Shown piece after piece: positions 17,601 to 24,901 of a stretch of 64,000 nt of DNA. The position numbers were made by a program, and so were the translations under genes. This stretch comes from a virus, in the IMG/VR virus record IMGVR_UViG_3300008459_000012, positions 27,137-91,136 of that record, one strand, 5' to 3'. Within the stretch, counting starts at the first letter, position 1; the number at the start of each line of letters is the position of its first letter. The notes below the pieces were generated by a model, which saw only the letters and a program-made list of their open reading frames with translations, was not told the origin of the DNA and did not search any database.

Positions 17601-19125
17601 CACCTTCATTAATCCTACCTGAAACAATTCTATATTGTTTACCAATCTGAAGAGTTGAACCTGTTATTTTATCTGTTAATTGGGAGTATGTAACATCTTC
17701 ATATAATGTAACTATTGTTGCAGATGATGATGATGCACTAAATATTATTAAATCACCTGATTCAATAATAGAAAGATTTGTAGGTGTAGCAGAAGATAAT
17801 CTTCTAAATTGTAATTCATTTACTGATTTAGTATAAAAAACACCTGCACCACCTGCGCCAACATTTGCTCCTGTTGTTGAACCTGATGTATCACTATAAA
17901 CAGTTAATTTACCATCAACTAAAGTAACACTTGTACCGCCAGCACCTTGAATTGGGTATAAAAAATATGTTGTTCCTGTTTTCCCACTAATAAGACTTGT
18001 ACCACCTGTAAGTGATACTATGTCTGTAATTACACTTGTTCCTGAAAAATCTAAACCTATTGTAATTAAACCATCAGTTTCAGTTATTGTAATGCCTGTA
18101 CTACCTGTTAATGCCTTTACAAGCAAACTATTACTTGTGATTGATGAAATAAAGTTTGTTCCACCTGTAAATAATGTTAAACCTGTAATTATTTCAAATT
18201 GAGGTTTAAATTTAGTACCATCAAATTTTAATATTTGTCCACTACCTGTTGTTCCTGTTGTTTCAATTTCAACATTTGTAACAAATAATCGTTTATTTGC
18301 ATATGTATCACCTGCATTAGTTACATTAAAAGCATTTGCTCTATTTAAATCATCTGCTCCATAACCAACAATAAAATAATCTGTTAAGTTATCAACATTG
18401 TATTTTCCAACAACAGTTTGAGCATATCCTGATGCTATTGTATCATAACCAAAAGCATTTGAGTTATACCCATATGCTCTTGAATTTACGCCTGTTGCAA
18501 ATGAAAAATCACCTGCACCTGCTGAATTTGCACCACCTGCTGCTCTTTGAATACCTGTACCTGCCCCATTATTATAATAGACAAAAACAGTTTCAGCAGT
18601 TGTTTGTATAGTTGTAGAACCTGTTCCACCTGTAAAATTTACAGGAACAGATATAATACCAACTTCAAGTTCACCATTTAATAAATTTGGTACTGTTGGG
18701 TTTGTTGTTGTAACACCTTCTCTAATAAATACAGTTGGGCTACCTGCTGTAATATAAACTAAATCAAATCTACTTCCACCTGTTTGTCCTGAATTAATGG
18801 TTATATATTCAAAATTATGTGTATATATCGTACCATTTACATTATATGAACCTGCACCTACACTATATGTTAAACCTGATACATATGATAATAAAAATCC
18901 ATTAGAAATAACTGAACCTGAGAATGAACCAGGTAAACCAGGTCTAAATTTATTATTAGCATCATCATATAACAAAGCAGAACCAATTACAGCACCATCG
19001 GTATCAATTTCAATTGATTTTACATAGAATGCCTGAAGGATATTTGTTGTACCCGAAAATATTGCTGATGTACCTGAGTATTGTTTGAGTTGTCTTGAAT
19101 AATCAGGTCTAGTAAAGTATGCCAT
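14686..19125 (-). CDS. giant tail-fibre protein with beta-helix-like and conserved C-terminal regions
   Basis: 1479 residues. An N-terminal region of about 200 residues leads to a YadA-like beta-roll stretch (about 205-240: FSFATGVNSRAYGYNSNAFG). A Gly/Thr-rich shaft follows. Residues about 570-740 have short Asn/Thr-rich turns typical of a right-handed beta-helix (NNRVINNSVAEIMNFRGIIS). The segment from about 1200 to 1370 (GQRLSVKLAKGD, TLGLVAEDIATNQEGF, DGDVLYLSPTTAG, NGYELDELHNVRL) is a widespread phage fibre domain found near the ends of side fibres. It is probably the main long or side fibre. It lies three bases downstream of a BppU-like adaptor gene. Confidence 0.8.
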   Translation of the reverse strand: MAYFTRPDYSRQLKQYSGTSAIFSGTTNILQAFYVKSIEIDTDGAVIGSALLYDDANNKFRPGLPGSFSGSVISNGFLLSYVSGLTYSVGAGSYNVNGTIYTHNFEYITINSGQTGGSRFDLVYITAGSPTVFIREGVTTTNPTVPNLLNGELEVGIISVPVNFTGGTGSTTIQTTAETVFVYYNNGAGTGIQRAAGGANSAGAGDFSFATGVNSRAYGYNSNAFGYDTIASGYAQTVVGKYNVDNLTDYFIVGYGADDLNRANAFNVTNAGDTYANKRLFVTNVEIETTGTTGSGQILKFDGTKFKPQFEIITGLTLFTGGTNFISSITSNSLLVKALTGSTGITITETDGLITIGLDFSGTSVITDIVSLTGGTSLISGKTGTTYFLYPIQGAGGTSVTLVDGKLTVYSDTSGSTTGANVGAGGAGVFYTKSVNELQFRRLSSATPTNLSIIESGDLIIFSASSSSATIVTLYEDVTYSQLTDKITGSTLQIGKQYRIVSGRINEGAGTFGYVIVNAIDTNKISKNGTLITLNPDYYDIGDYTDVSATPLGSSGIAYSGQSLVTNETAIYNNNHYKVTANTTFNNTLTNLSLLSRDFTQRYGYITVNDYIEYDFTSDTITKRVDSVGNTVEGKSAIDVFPWGRKNQVLNNRVINNSVAEIMNFRGIISGNTFDNNARLVSSFDDTNFILDNTNIRNNVLISAATFTNTQFRNCDISTDFGLVNRTLANYSFNSKLVTSDVNQLETNLNVPSNTLDLTNYNHFGVFNISAATSTFSINAIQNYNQTYKLTFKPLAGYLFNFVHSSTIRNELEDTHPIDGNYDEIITYQKRSKAGTVFYQENINTFKALSALTTTTITDIISVDTTFGGQSLIEDISSASTTGRTVTFKALLEGTNITIDDTTSPGYLIINSTGSGGTGSTSFTGITDIVSAGTGDYSVISSVTNNNLVYRTLSAGTGMQITESNGTLVFVSTATGGTGSTLSGDYLPISGGTLTGDLTIQQDKSLTIINSGNSAGSLWTAASITFEDNNPTWANATIDIIPVHTNVGSGNNAKVTLIPPNGNSQIPVGYVSTGLDQLMVGNGTTGFDFISKESLPYLSVSGGTVSGETVFLSGISATTILVNEISATSITSDTILTNTLSATSISSTSLYTDYIDFNTGATVTSQIARLNWNDTDGTLELGLKGGVVKSKLNQGLITRVVNKTTPLIDLSGSSYHAVVIGGAAGQRLSVKLAKGDNDANSAGTLGLVAEDIATNQEGFIITVGLLQKINTTGSLQGETWNDGDVLYLSPTTAGQITNIKPQAPNHTVIIGYVEYAHANNGKIYVKVDNGYELDELHNVRLTGVSDYNILRYDGVTYSSWTNSSINEVLSKTLLTRNIPVTSQVAQVDGFYLYDKITITSATASVTVTSITSDVSISAYTPSIKFFANTGVTVTFQNSATLKTEGGLDAVISGSTYDSITFTYNNDIQKYFQTNINNYI

Positions 19126-19128
19126 ATA

Positions 19129-19578
19129 TTAACAATTTGTAGTTGGTGTAATAAGTATATTTAGTTTATTGTTAATAGGTACAATTAATGTTTTTTCTTC
19201 ACCATCTTTTGTAAAAATAATCTTAAATTCACCAACATAAAATCCTGCTTTTGTTGTATGTTTCTTTTTAAATTTATATTGGATTGTAAAATCCATTAAT
19301 TCTCTACAATTATCCTCTTGATTTACAATTCTATTACTTAATGTATCTAAATTTACTAATGCTTCATCATTTAAAATAATATACTTATTATTTAAATCAA
19401 ACATTGAAAATGTAACTGAACAATTTTGAATTAATTCCAATAATTGATAATAATTTTCTGTTCTTATTGGTTTAATTTCCAATATAGGTAAATCGGTATT
19501 TTGTTTTATAACAAAATCTCTGTTTTTATCTGTTGTAAAATCAAAATAAGAAGAATTATCTAATTCAAAATCAAACAT
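19129..19578 (-). CDS. BppU-N-like beta-sandwich adaptor protein (copy 1)
   Basis: 149 residues. The pattern, an FVIKQNTDLPILEIKP strand, a VTFSMFDLNNKY strand, an acidic loop then DFTIQYKFKKK, GFYVGEFKIIFTKDG and a closing LIVPINNKLNILI strand, matches the small Ig-like domain found at the N-terminus of baseplate upper proteins (BppU-type). A clear paralogue lies at 24371-24901, with the same INQ/NQED and DFTIQYKF landmarks. Each copy sits directly before a very large fibre gene, so it probably links fibre to baseplate. The start has a CTATTTATA box 10 bases upstream. Confidence 0.6.
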   Translation of the reverse strand: MFDFELDNSSYFDFTTDKNRDFVIKQNTDLPILEIKPIRTENYYQLLELIQNCSVTFSMFDLNNKYIILNDEALVNLDTLSNRIVNQEDNCRELMDFTIQYKFKKKHTTKAGFYVGEFKIIFTKDGEEKTLIVPINNKLNILITPTTNC

Positions 19579-19588
19579 TATACTTTAA

Positions 19589-19597
19589 TATAAATAG
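19589..19597 (-). promoter_or_regulatory. CTATTTATA box before the BppU-like gene at 19129-19578
   Basis: The minus strand reads CCTATTTATATTAAAGTATA then ATG, 10 bases after the box. Confidence 0.45.
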
Positions 19598-19600
19598 GAA

Positions 19601-19798
19601 TTAAGAAGCTTTATTTTTCCAAGCGTTAGTGTATTGTAAAAGGTCTTGCCTATTATATGTTTTAAGTAATTCATCCATAGCCTCAATTACTTCTTTTTGT
19701 GTAAATTCACATGCATCTTTAATATCATCAACCCAAGTGTTATTTTCAAGTGATGAAAGATATTTTTTATCGGATTTTCTCTGTATTTTCTTTACCAT
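19601..19798 (-). CDS. small hypothetical protein
   Basis: 65 residues, charged and helical. It begins with a strongly basic stretch (MVKKIQRKSDKKY) and continues with acidic-amphipathic helices (DDIKDACEFTQKEVIEAMDELLKTY). There is no known domain. It lies alone between a terminator-like hairpin and the BppU-like gene, with a CTACTTATA box 20 bases before the ATG. A small regulator or chaperone is possible, but nothing in the sequence decides this. Confidence 0.5.
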   Translation of the reverse strand: MVKKIQRKSDKKYLSSLENNTWVDDIKDACEFTQKEVIEAMDELLKTYNRQDLLQYTNAWKNKAS

Positions 19799-19818
19799 GA
19801 TTGTAATTATTTATTTAC

Positions 19819-19827
19819 TATAAGTAG
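19819..19827 (-). promoter_or_regulatory. CTACTTATA variant box before the gene at 19601-19798
   Basis: This one-mismatch variant of the recurring box is followed by GTAAATAAATAATTACAATC and the ATG, 20 bases after the box. It begins a new unit downstream of the hairpin at 19842-19872. Confidence 0.3.
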
Positions 19828-19841
19828 TTTATAAATAATAA

Positions 19842-19872
19842 ACCCATCCAAATTTTTAATATTCGGATGGGT
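19842..19872 (-). terminator. hairpin terminator downstream of the giant SHAEG fibre gene
   Basis: The minus strand has ACCCATCC, a 15-base A/T-rich loop, GGATGGGT, then TTATTATTTATAAA. The 8-bp G+C-rich stem followed by a T-rich tract, 22 bases after the stop at 19894, is a plausible intrinsic terminator. The T-run is interrupted, so efficiency is uncertain. Confidence 0.6.
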
Positions 19873-19893
19873 CATTATATATGTTAAAATAGT

Positions 19894-22800
19894 TTAGTCG
19901 TTTGGTATGAATGTTATTTGATTAACTTCATGGTATACTACACCTGCTCTATTTATTGCATATGCTCTAGCATATATATAATTACCAAGTTCATTATTAA
20001 AATCAACATTATATGTACCACTACCTATTATATTACCAAATATATTACCAAAATTTAGTTTATTATCAGCAATTGTTGGATTTGGTGTCAATGACCAAAC
20101 AATACCAAACTCTGTAACTGTTGAACTACCTGAACTTGCTAATGTAACATCAAAATCAACTGTACCATTTCCATTTACCGTATAATCATCTAAATAGACA
20201 GTTGGTTTAAATCCAACATAACTTTTTATTTCTATTGTTGTATTAAATAATAAACCATCATAATTATAATTATTTGCCCCATCATATGCACTAGCCGAAA
20301 GATAAACAAAATCATCAATTTTACTTTCTGAATAAATAGCTGAAAAAAGTGATAGAGATACAAACGGATAAAAATCATAAGGTGTTAATTGTGAAGTAAC
20401 AATAGATGTTTTTTCTCTTGGGAATGTTTGATTTCCACCACTAAAATATGCACCATATGCACCTTCTCCACCAAATGGATTAAGTACCCAAACAATTTCA
20501 TCATCAAAACTATTTTCTAAAACATTAACTACTAGCGTTGGTGCTTCTACTGTTAATAAAGAACCGTTTGACCAATTTGTTGGATATCTTCCTGTTGCTA
20601 CAAATTGTTCTTCTGTTTGATTATTGGTTGCTCCAATATTTAAGAAATCATCACCTGCTACATAAGAAAGTATTTTGTATGTTTCTCCAACAATTAATCC
20701 TTGATATGGTAAAGATGTTATGTTTTGTGGTGGTATGTGTGTTAATAATGCTCTATATGTTCTATAACCATTATCAAATCTACCTTCTACATTTACACTA
20801 TTTTCGTTAATGTAGAAAATATCGCTTTTATTTTCATATGTACCATTACCAACAACCATTAATGAATCAGTATTTCCTGATTTATTAAATTTACCTGATG
20901 CATGTTGATAATCCTTTGTTGTTATTGTTCCCAAACCTTCAGCATGTGAATAATTACCTAATGTTAGTGTACCACTACCTTCTGTGTGCGAACCTGTACC
21001 AAGAGCCTGTGTTGCTATACCTTCAGCATGTGATGCATCACCAATTGAGTAAGTAGCACCTCTTGGATTAATATTGTATGGCAAATAAATATAAGAAGAA
21101 CCATTCAATGTTAAATTATCAAATACTACGGTTGTATATCCTGACTCAAATGTTGATGCTGATATTGTAGCTATAACTCCACCATAAGTATTACTATCCT
21201 GTCTATCATCAAATATGATTGGACTACTAGCTACGAAAACATCTGTTAAGTCTTGCGTTTCATTTTCATTTAATACTGCAATACCATTTACTACATTTGT
21301 ACTTCTATATCCTCTAGCACCTGCTAAATTCATTATACCTTCTGTATGTGATGCCATACCAGCTGCAATTGCACCACCCATGCCTGTAGAACCTTCAGCA
21401 TGGGAATAATCACCAATTGATTGTGTATTATAACCTTCTGAATGTGACCCTGTACCAATTGCTCCTGTACTATCGCCTTCAGCATGTGAATTTGAACCAA
21501 ATGTTGTTGTTCTATATCCTTCTGCATGTGAATTTGAACCAAATGTTTGTGTTTCACTACCTTCAGCATGTGATGCAAATCCAAATCTTTCATAATTATT
21601 TCCATCGGGCCATGTTTGCTCATTTTCTATTCTAGAAAATCTTGGATTATAAATATAAATATCTTCACCAATTAAATATGATGAAAATGCTGAACCTGCT
21701 GTTATAAATGTATTAGTACCATCAAAACCTAGTGTTGTTGACCCTAAATTATTATATTCAATAGTTGTTTGAGTTTTATAATAGTATTTTAAATCACCAG
21801 GATTAAGATTGTAAAAAGATATTGAATTTGTTAAATCACCAAAACCACTATCTAATCTTAAAGTTGTTGCATCAACTACATTCGCAGGAATTGCATTTAT
21901 ACCTGCTTTTGTATTTTCACCTTCAGCATGTGAATTATCATGATTAGCTTGTGTTTCAGAACCTTCAGCATGTGATGCAGTACCTGCTGCTTGTGTTATT
22001 ACACCTTCAGCATGTGAATGATTACCTAATGCAGCAGTTTTTCTACCTTCTGAATGTGAATTATTACCAATTGCAACAGTAAAAGAACCTTCTGAATGAC
22101 TGTAATAATAATTATCAGAATCTAATCTAAAAAGTACACCAATATCGTTTAAATTACCATTTAAACCACAAAATACATTACTACTAATATTTGATGCACT
22201 TCCTAATGTCATTGTTTTAGCAGTATAATCTATGGATTTAATATATGTTCTTGTCAATTGATTATAATTTCCACCTGCACTTCTAACATAAGCAACAAGA
22301 TTACCTACATTAAAGTTTGCAGTATTTGTAACTGTGATAGTTTCAGTATTTCCATCAACTGCTGTTATATAAGTATAGTAAGTTGGTGTAAATGTTGCAC
22401 TACCTTCAGCATGTGAACCTTCACCTAAAGCAAATGTTTCATAACCTTCGGCATGTGAATATACACCATGTGCCTCTGAATAATATCCTTCAGCATGTGA
22501 TGCATAATTATATGCTTTTGTGTTACTACCTTCGGAATGTGATGCAAATCCATCTGAAAATGTTGAATCACCTTCAGCATGTGAAAATCCTCCTATTGCC
22601 ATCGTTCCTATACCTTCAGGATGTGAACCTTCACCTAAAGCTATTGTAAATGCACCTTCAGAATGTGAACTCTCACCTCCTGCAATAGTAAAGTATCCTT
22701 CAGAATGTTGATTATTAGTGAATGGAATTATATGAGTTGATTCAAGTGAAGCGCAAGCAATTAATGCTTCAGTTGTATTTATACTAGTATTTTGAAGATA

Positions 22801-24048
22801 TATTGTATATGTCTGTGCTGATGGAATATATGTTGTTGATGAGATTGAAAAATAAGAACGACCATATTCATCATCATAAGCTGAATCATCTAATATAATA
22901 TATTCTCTATTATCTTTTTCTATAATTATAAAATCATTTTGTTGATTTGAATCAATATTTTCTATGGTGATTGCACCATTAATAATACTTGAACTATAAA
23001 ATGCTCTTAAACCTGTTTGAGTATATCCACCTTCAGCATGTGAATAATCACTAAGTGCATTTACACTTACACCTTCAGCAGTAGAATATGTACCTACTGT
23101 GCTTGAACCAAAACCTTCAGTAAAATAATAAGTTGTTTCTAAAGATGTTGAAAAAACAAGTATTGATTTATCGTTATCAATATCATAAATTATATCCGTT
23201 ATGGTTGGTAAATCATAATAGTATTTATTTAAGCTAAAAGAATCAGGTCCATTTGAAATATAAAAACTAGTTGTTTGAATTGGTAATTCAGGTATTAAAC
23301 TTGAAAAATCACCATTTAATGTAAATGCTGATGTTGTAGATGAAAATAAACTTGGTGTTATAAACTGATTATTATATGAAGAATCTGTATAACTAAATTC
23401 AAAATAATTAATAGAACCTGAACCTATAATATTTACTGCTGTACCTGTATAAACTGCAAAGTCAGAAGCTTGATTAAAACCACTACCACTTATAGTACCT
23501 CCACTTGAAGGTCCAAATGACCAATTAAGATAATGTCTTTCATAAACAGGTAATGTTTGTCCTGATGGTGGTCCTGCAATAACTTTACCATTAATTTGCC
23601 AAGCATTACCAATACCAAACATTTCAGAAATCTGAATTGTTGCACTATTTGATGCATTACCTGCATATGTTATTTGTAATAAAGCATTTTTAGGGGATTG
23701 TTGTAATGCAGCCCACCAAGTATTTCTACTTGTAGATGATGTATCACCGTTATTTACTTTAATTTTTAATAAATTATTTGGATTTAATGTATTACTAGTT
23801 AATCCTGAAAATAATTCAATATTAAAATACATATCACTTGGAGTAGGTTTATTACCAGGTGTTATTGGTTCACCTAATAACCAAATATATCCTTGATTTG
23901 AACTTGTTCCTCCACTACTTATTACTGTTGTTTCGCCAACATAAATTGTTGTTGCACAAAGTACACCAACAAATTTTACATCACTATTAATTTCTAAACT
24001 TGTATCAGGAGTTGCTGTTTGTATTGAATTTACCTTTAGTACGCTCAT
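19894..24048 (-). CDS. giant fibre with about 23 SHAEG beta-roll repeats and inserted domains
   Basis: 1384 residues. From about 315 to 1060 the protein carries roughly 23 copies of a 14-residue unit of the form SHAEG-x-T-x-A-x-G (also SHSEG, SHTEG and one SHPEG), the pattern of YadA-type trimeric beta-roll heads. Four inserted blocks of 60-110 residues interrupt the repeats (after 350, 590, 770 and 950), each with its own strands. The N-terminal 300 residues are beta-rich. The C-terminal 200 residues look Ig-like (VDFDVTLASSGSSTVTEFGIVWSLT). It is probably a trimeric receptor-binding fibre. The DNA is highly repetitive. It starts from an A-rich leader with no box. Confidence 0.75.
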   Translation of the reverse strand: MSVLKVNSIQTATPDTSLEINSDVKFVGVLCATTIYVGETTVISSGGTSSNQGYIWLLGEPITPGNKPTPSDMYFNIELFSGLTSNTLNPNNLLKIKVNNGDTSSTSRNTWWAALQQSPKNALLQITYAGNASNSATIQISEMFGIGNAWQINGKVIAGPPSGQTLPVYERHYLNWSFGPSSGGTISGSGFNQASDFAVYTGTAVNIIGSGSINYFEFSYTDSSYNNQFITPSLFSSTTSAFTLNGDFSSLIPELPIQTTSFYISNGPDSFSLNKYYYDLPTITDIIYDIDNDKSILVFSTSLETTYYFTEGFGSSTVGTYSTAEGVSVNALSDYSHAEGGYTQTGLRAFYSSSIINGAITIENIDSNQQNDFIIIEKDNREYIILDDSAYDDEYGRSYFSISSTTYIPSAQTYTIYLQNTSINTTEALIACASLESTHIIPFTNNQHSEGYFTIAGGESSHSEGAFTIALGEGSHPEGIGTMAIGGFSHAEGDSTFSDGFASHSEGSNTKAYNYASHAEGYYSEAHGVYSHAEGYETFALGEGSHAEGSATFTPTYYTYITAVDGNTETITVTNTANFNVGNLVAYVRSAGGNYNQLTRTYIKSIDYTAKTMTLGSASNISSNVFCGLNGNLNDIGVLFRLDSDNYYYSHSEGSFTVAIGNNSHSEGRKTAALGNHSHAEGVITQAAGTASHAEGSETQANHDNSHAEGENTKAGINAIPANVVDATTLRLDSGFGDLTNSISFYNLNPGDLKYYYKTQTTIEYNNLGSTTLGFDGTNTFITAGSAFSSYLIGEDIYIYNPRFSRIENEQTWPDGNNYERFGFASHAEGSETQTFGSNSHAEGYRTTTFGSNSHAEGDSTGAIGTGSHSEGYNTQSIGDYSHAEGSTGMGGAIAAGMASHTEGIMNLAGARGYRSTNVVNGIAVLNENETQDLTDVFVASSPIIFDDRQDSNTYGGVIATISASTFESGYTTVVFDNLTLNGSSYIYLPYNINPRGATYSIGDASHAEGIATQALGTGSHTEGSGTLTLGNYSHAEGLGTITTKDYQHASGKFNKSGNTDSLMVVGNGTYENKSDIFYINENSVNVEGRFDNGYRTYRALLTHIPPQNITSLPYQGLIVGETYKILSYVAGDDFLNIGATNNQTEEQFVATGRYPTNWSNGSLLTVEAPTLVVNVLENSFDDEIVWVLNPFGGEGAYGAYFSGGNQTFPREKTSIVTSQLTPYDFYPFVSLSLFSAIYSESKIDDFVYLSASAYDGANNYNYDGLLFNTTIEIKSYVGFKPTVYLDDYTVNGNGTVDFDVTLASSGSSTVTEFGIVWSLTPNPTIADNKLNFGNIFGNIIGSGTYNVDFNNELGNYIYARAYAINRAGVVYHEVNQITFIPND
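20930..23060 (-). repeat. 42-bp coding repeats encoding SHAEG units
   Basis: The plus strand shows CCTTCAGCATGTGAA-like cores at multiples of about 42 bases in four blocks (20930-21030, 21340-21570, 21920-22100, 22400-22710), with an isolated copy near 23030. They encode the 14-residue beta-roll units of the giant fibre. They are coding and in frame, not a CRISPR array, and may promote recombination. Confidence 0.8.
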
Positions 24049-24066
24049 CTTTTTTTCTTTAATTAG

Positions 24067-24369
24067 TTATAATATTGTTAAAACTGAATTTTGAGGTACA
24101 CTTATTGTTACCCCTGACGCTAATGTTATTGTTGGTCCAATTATCAAAGCATTTGAATTTTGAGGTATTTGAATACTTTCTGTATAAACCTGTGGATTAC
24201 TATAAAAATTGGCTGAAACATTCATAAATGGTTCAGCAGTTGCTAAAGTATTGGCTAAATTATCAACTGTGACATTATAAGTTGAATTACCTTCTTGTGC
24301 AGGTAACGCAGTATTTAATGTTGGTGTAATTAAATTGGGTAATTGGGTAATTGTTTTTCCTGTTATCAT
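24067..24369 (-). CDS. small fibre-associated protein
   Basis: 100 residues. The start TGKTITQLPNLITPTLNTAL and then an AQEGNSTYNVTVDNL segment is a pattern I associate with short N-terminal modules of phage fibres and appendage proteins (a T-x-L-P-x-L start, then a toggling beta strand). The end (GVTISVPQNSVLTIL) is a terminal strand. It lies between the BppU-like copy 2 and the giant SHAEG fibre, with no extra spacing on one side, so it may be the joining piece of that fibre. The role is inferred. Confidence 0.5.
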   Translation of the reverse strand: MITGKTITQLPNLITPTLNTALPAQEGNSTYNVTVDNLANTLATAEPFMNVSANFYSNPQVYTESIQIPQNSNALIIGPTITLASGVTISVPQNSVLTIL

Positions 24370-24370
24370 T

Positions 24371-24901
24371 TTATGTAAATTTTAAGTATTGATTTTCACC
24401 AACTTTTATATACTCATTACCAATCCCTGTTAAGATTGCATCATATATATCCACTTCAATCGGTGGAGGTTGTGGAGGTTGTGGTGCATTTGTTTGTGTA
24501 ATTGTTGATGTTTTTGTAAATGATGGTAAAACTTCAATATCAAGCTGATAACTCAATGGTATAACTATTGTCTTTTGCTCACCATATTTTTCAAAAATAA
24601 TTTTAAACTCACCCTTATATTTACCTGGTTTTGAAGTATCCTTTTTGGTAAATTTATATTGAATTGTAAAGTCAATAATTTCTCTGCAAGTATCTTCTTG
24701 ATTTAATTGTGTATTAGTTTTTGTTTCAACATTTACAATAGCACTTTTATCATGTACCTTATAACATCCTCTATTATCAACCATTGAAAATAAAACAGTA
24801 GCATTCTGAATTATATCCACTAATTCATAAAAATTCCTACCTTTATAAGGTTTTAATTCCAATATTGGTAGTTCGCTATTTTGTTTTATTGAAAAATCCA
24901 T
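24371..24901 (-). CDS. BppU-N-like adaptor protein with C-terminal extension (copy 2)
   Basis: 176 residues. The first 130 are a paralogue of 19129-19578: DFSIKQNSELPILELKPYKG, TVLFSMVDNRG, NQEDTCREIIDFTIQYKF, GKYKGEFKIIF, TIVIPLSYQLDIEV. A Pro-rich hinge (APQPPQPPPIEVD) leads to a short C-terminal tail (GIGNEYIKVGENQYLKF) absent from copy 1. The domain is the same small beta sandwich. It begins immediately after the stop of the 2149-residue protein (TAA-ATG), so it probably attaches that protein or the next fibre to the baseplate. Confidence 0.6.
   Translation of the reverse strand: MDFSIKQNSELPILELKPYKGRNFYELVDIIQNATVLFSMVDNRGCYKVHDKSAIVNVETKTNTQLNQEDTCREIIDFTIQYKFTKKDTSKPGKYKGEFKIIFEKYGEQKTIVIPLSYQLDIEVLPSFTKTSTITQTNAPQPPQPPPIEVDIYDAILTGIGNEYIKVGENQYLKFT

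Noticed and set aside
20538-20810. Plus-strand reading frames within the giant fibre genes (also 12747-12983, 13377-13874, 21417-21635, 22392-22649).
   Set aside because: They are antisense to strongly supported genes, are low-complexity, and lack any start signal or homologous pattern.
20930-23060. Regularly spaced 42-base repeats that could suggest a CRISPR array.
   Set aside because: They are in frame within one long coding sequence, encode SHAEG units and have no unique spacers of constant length with identical repeats.
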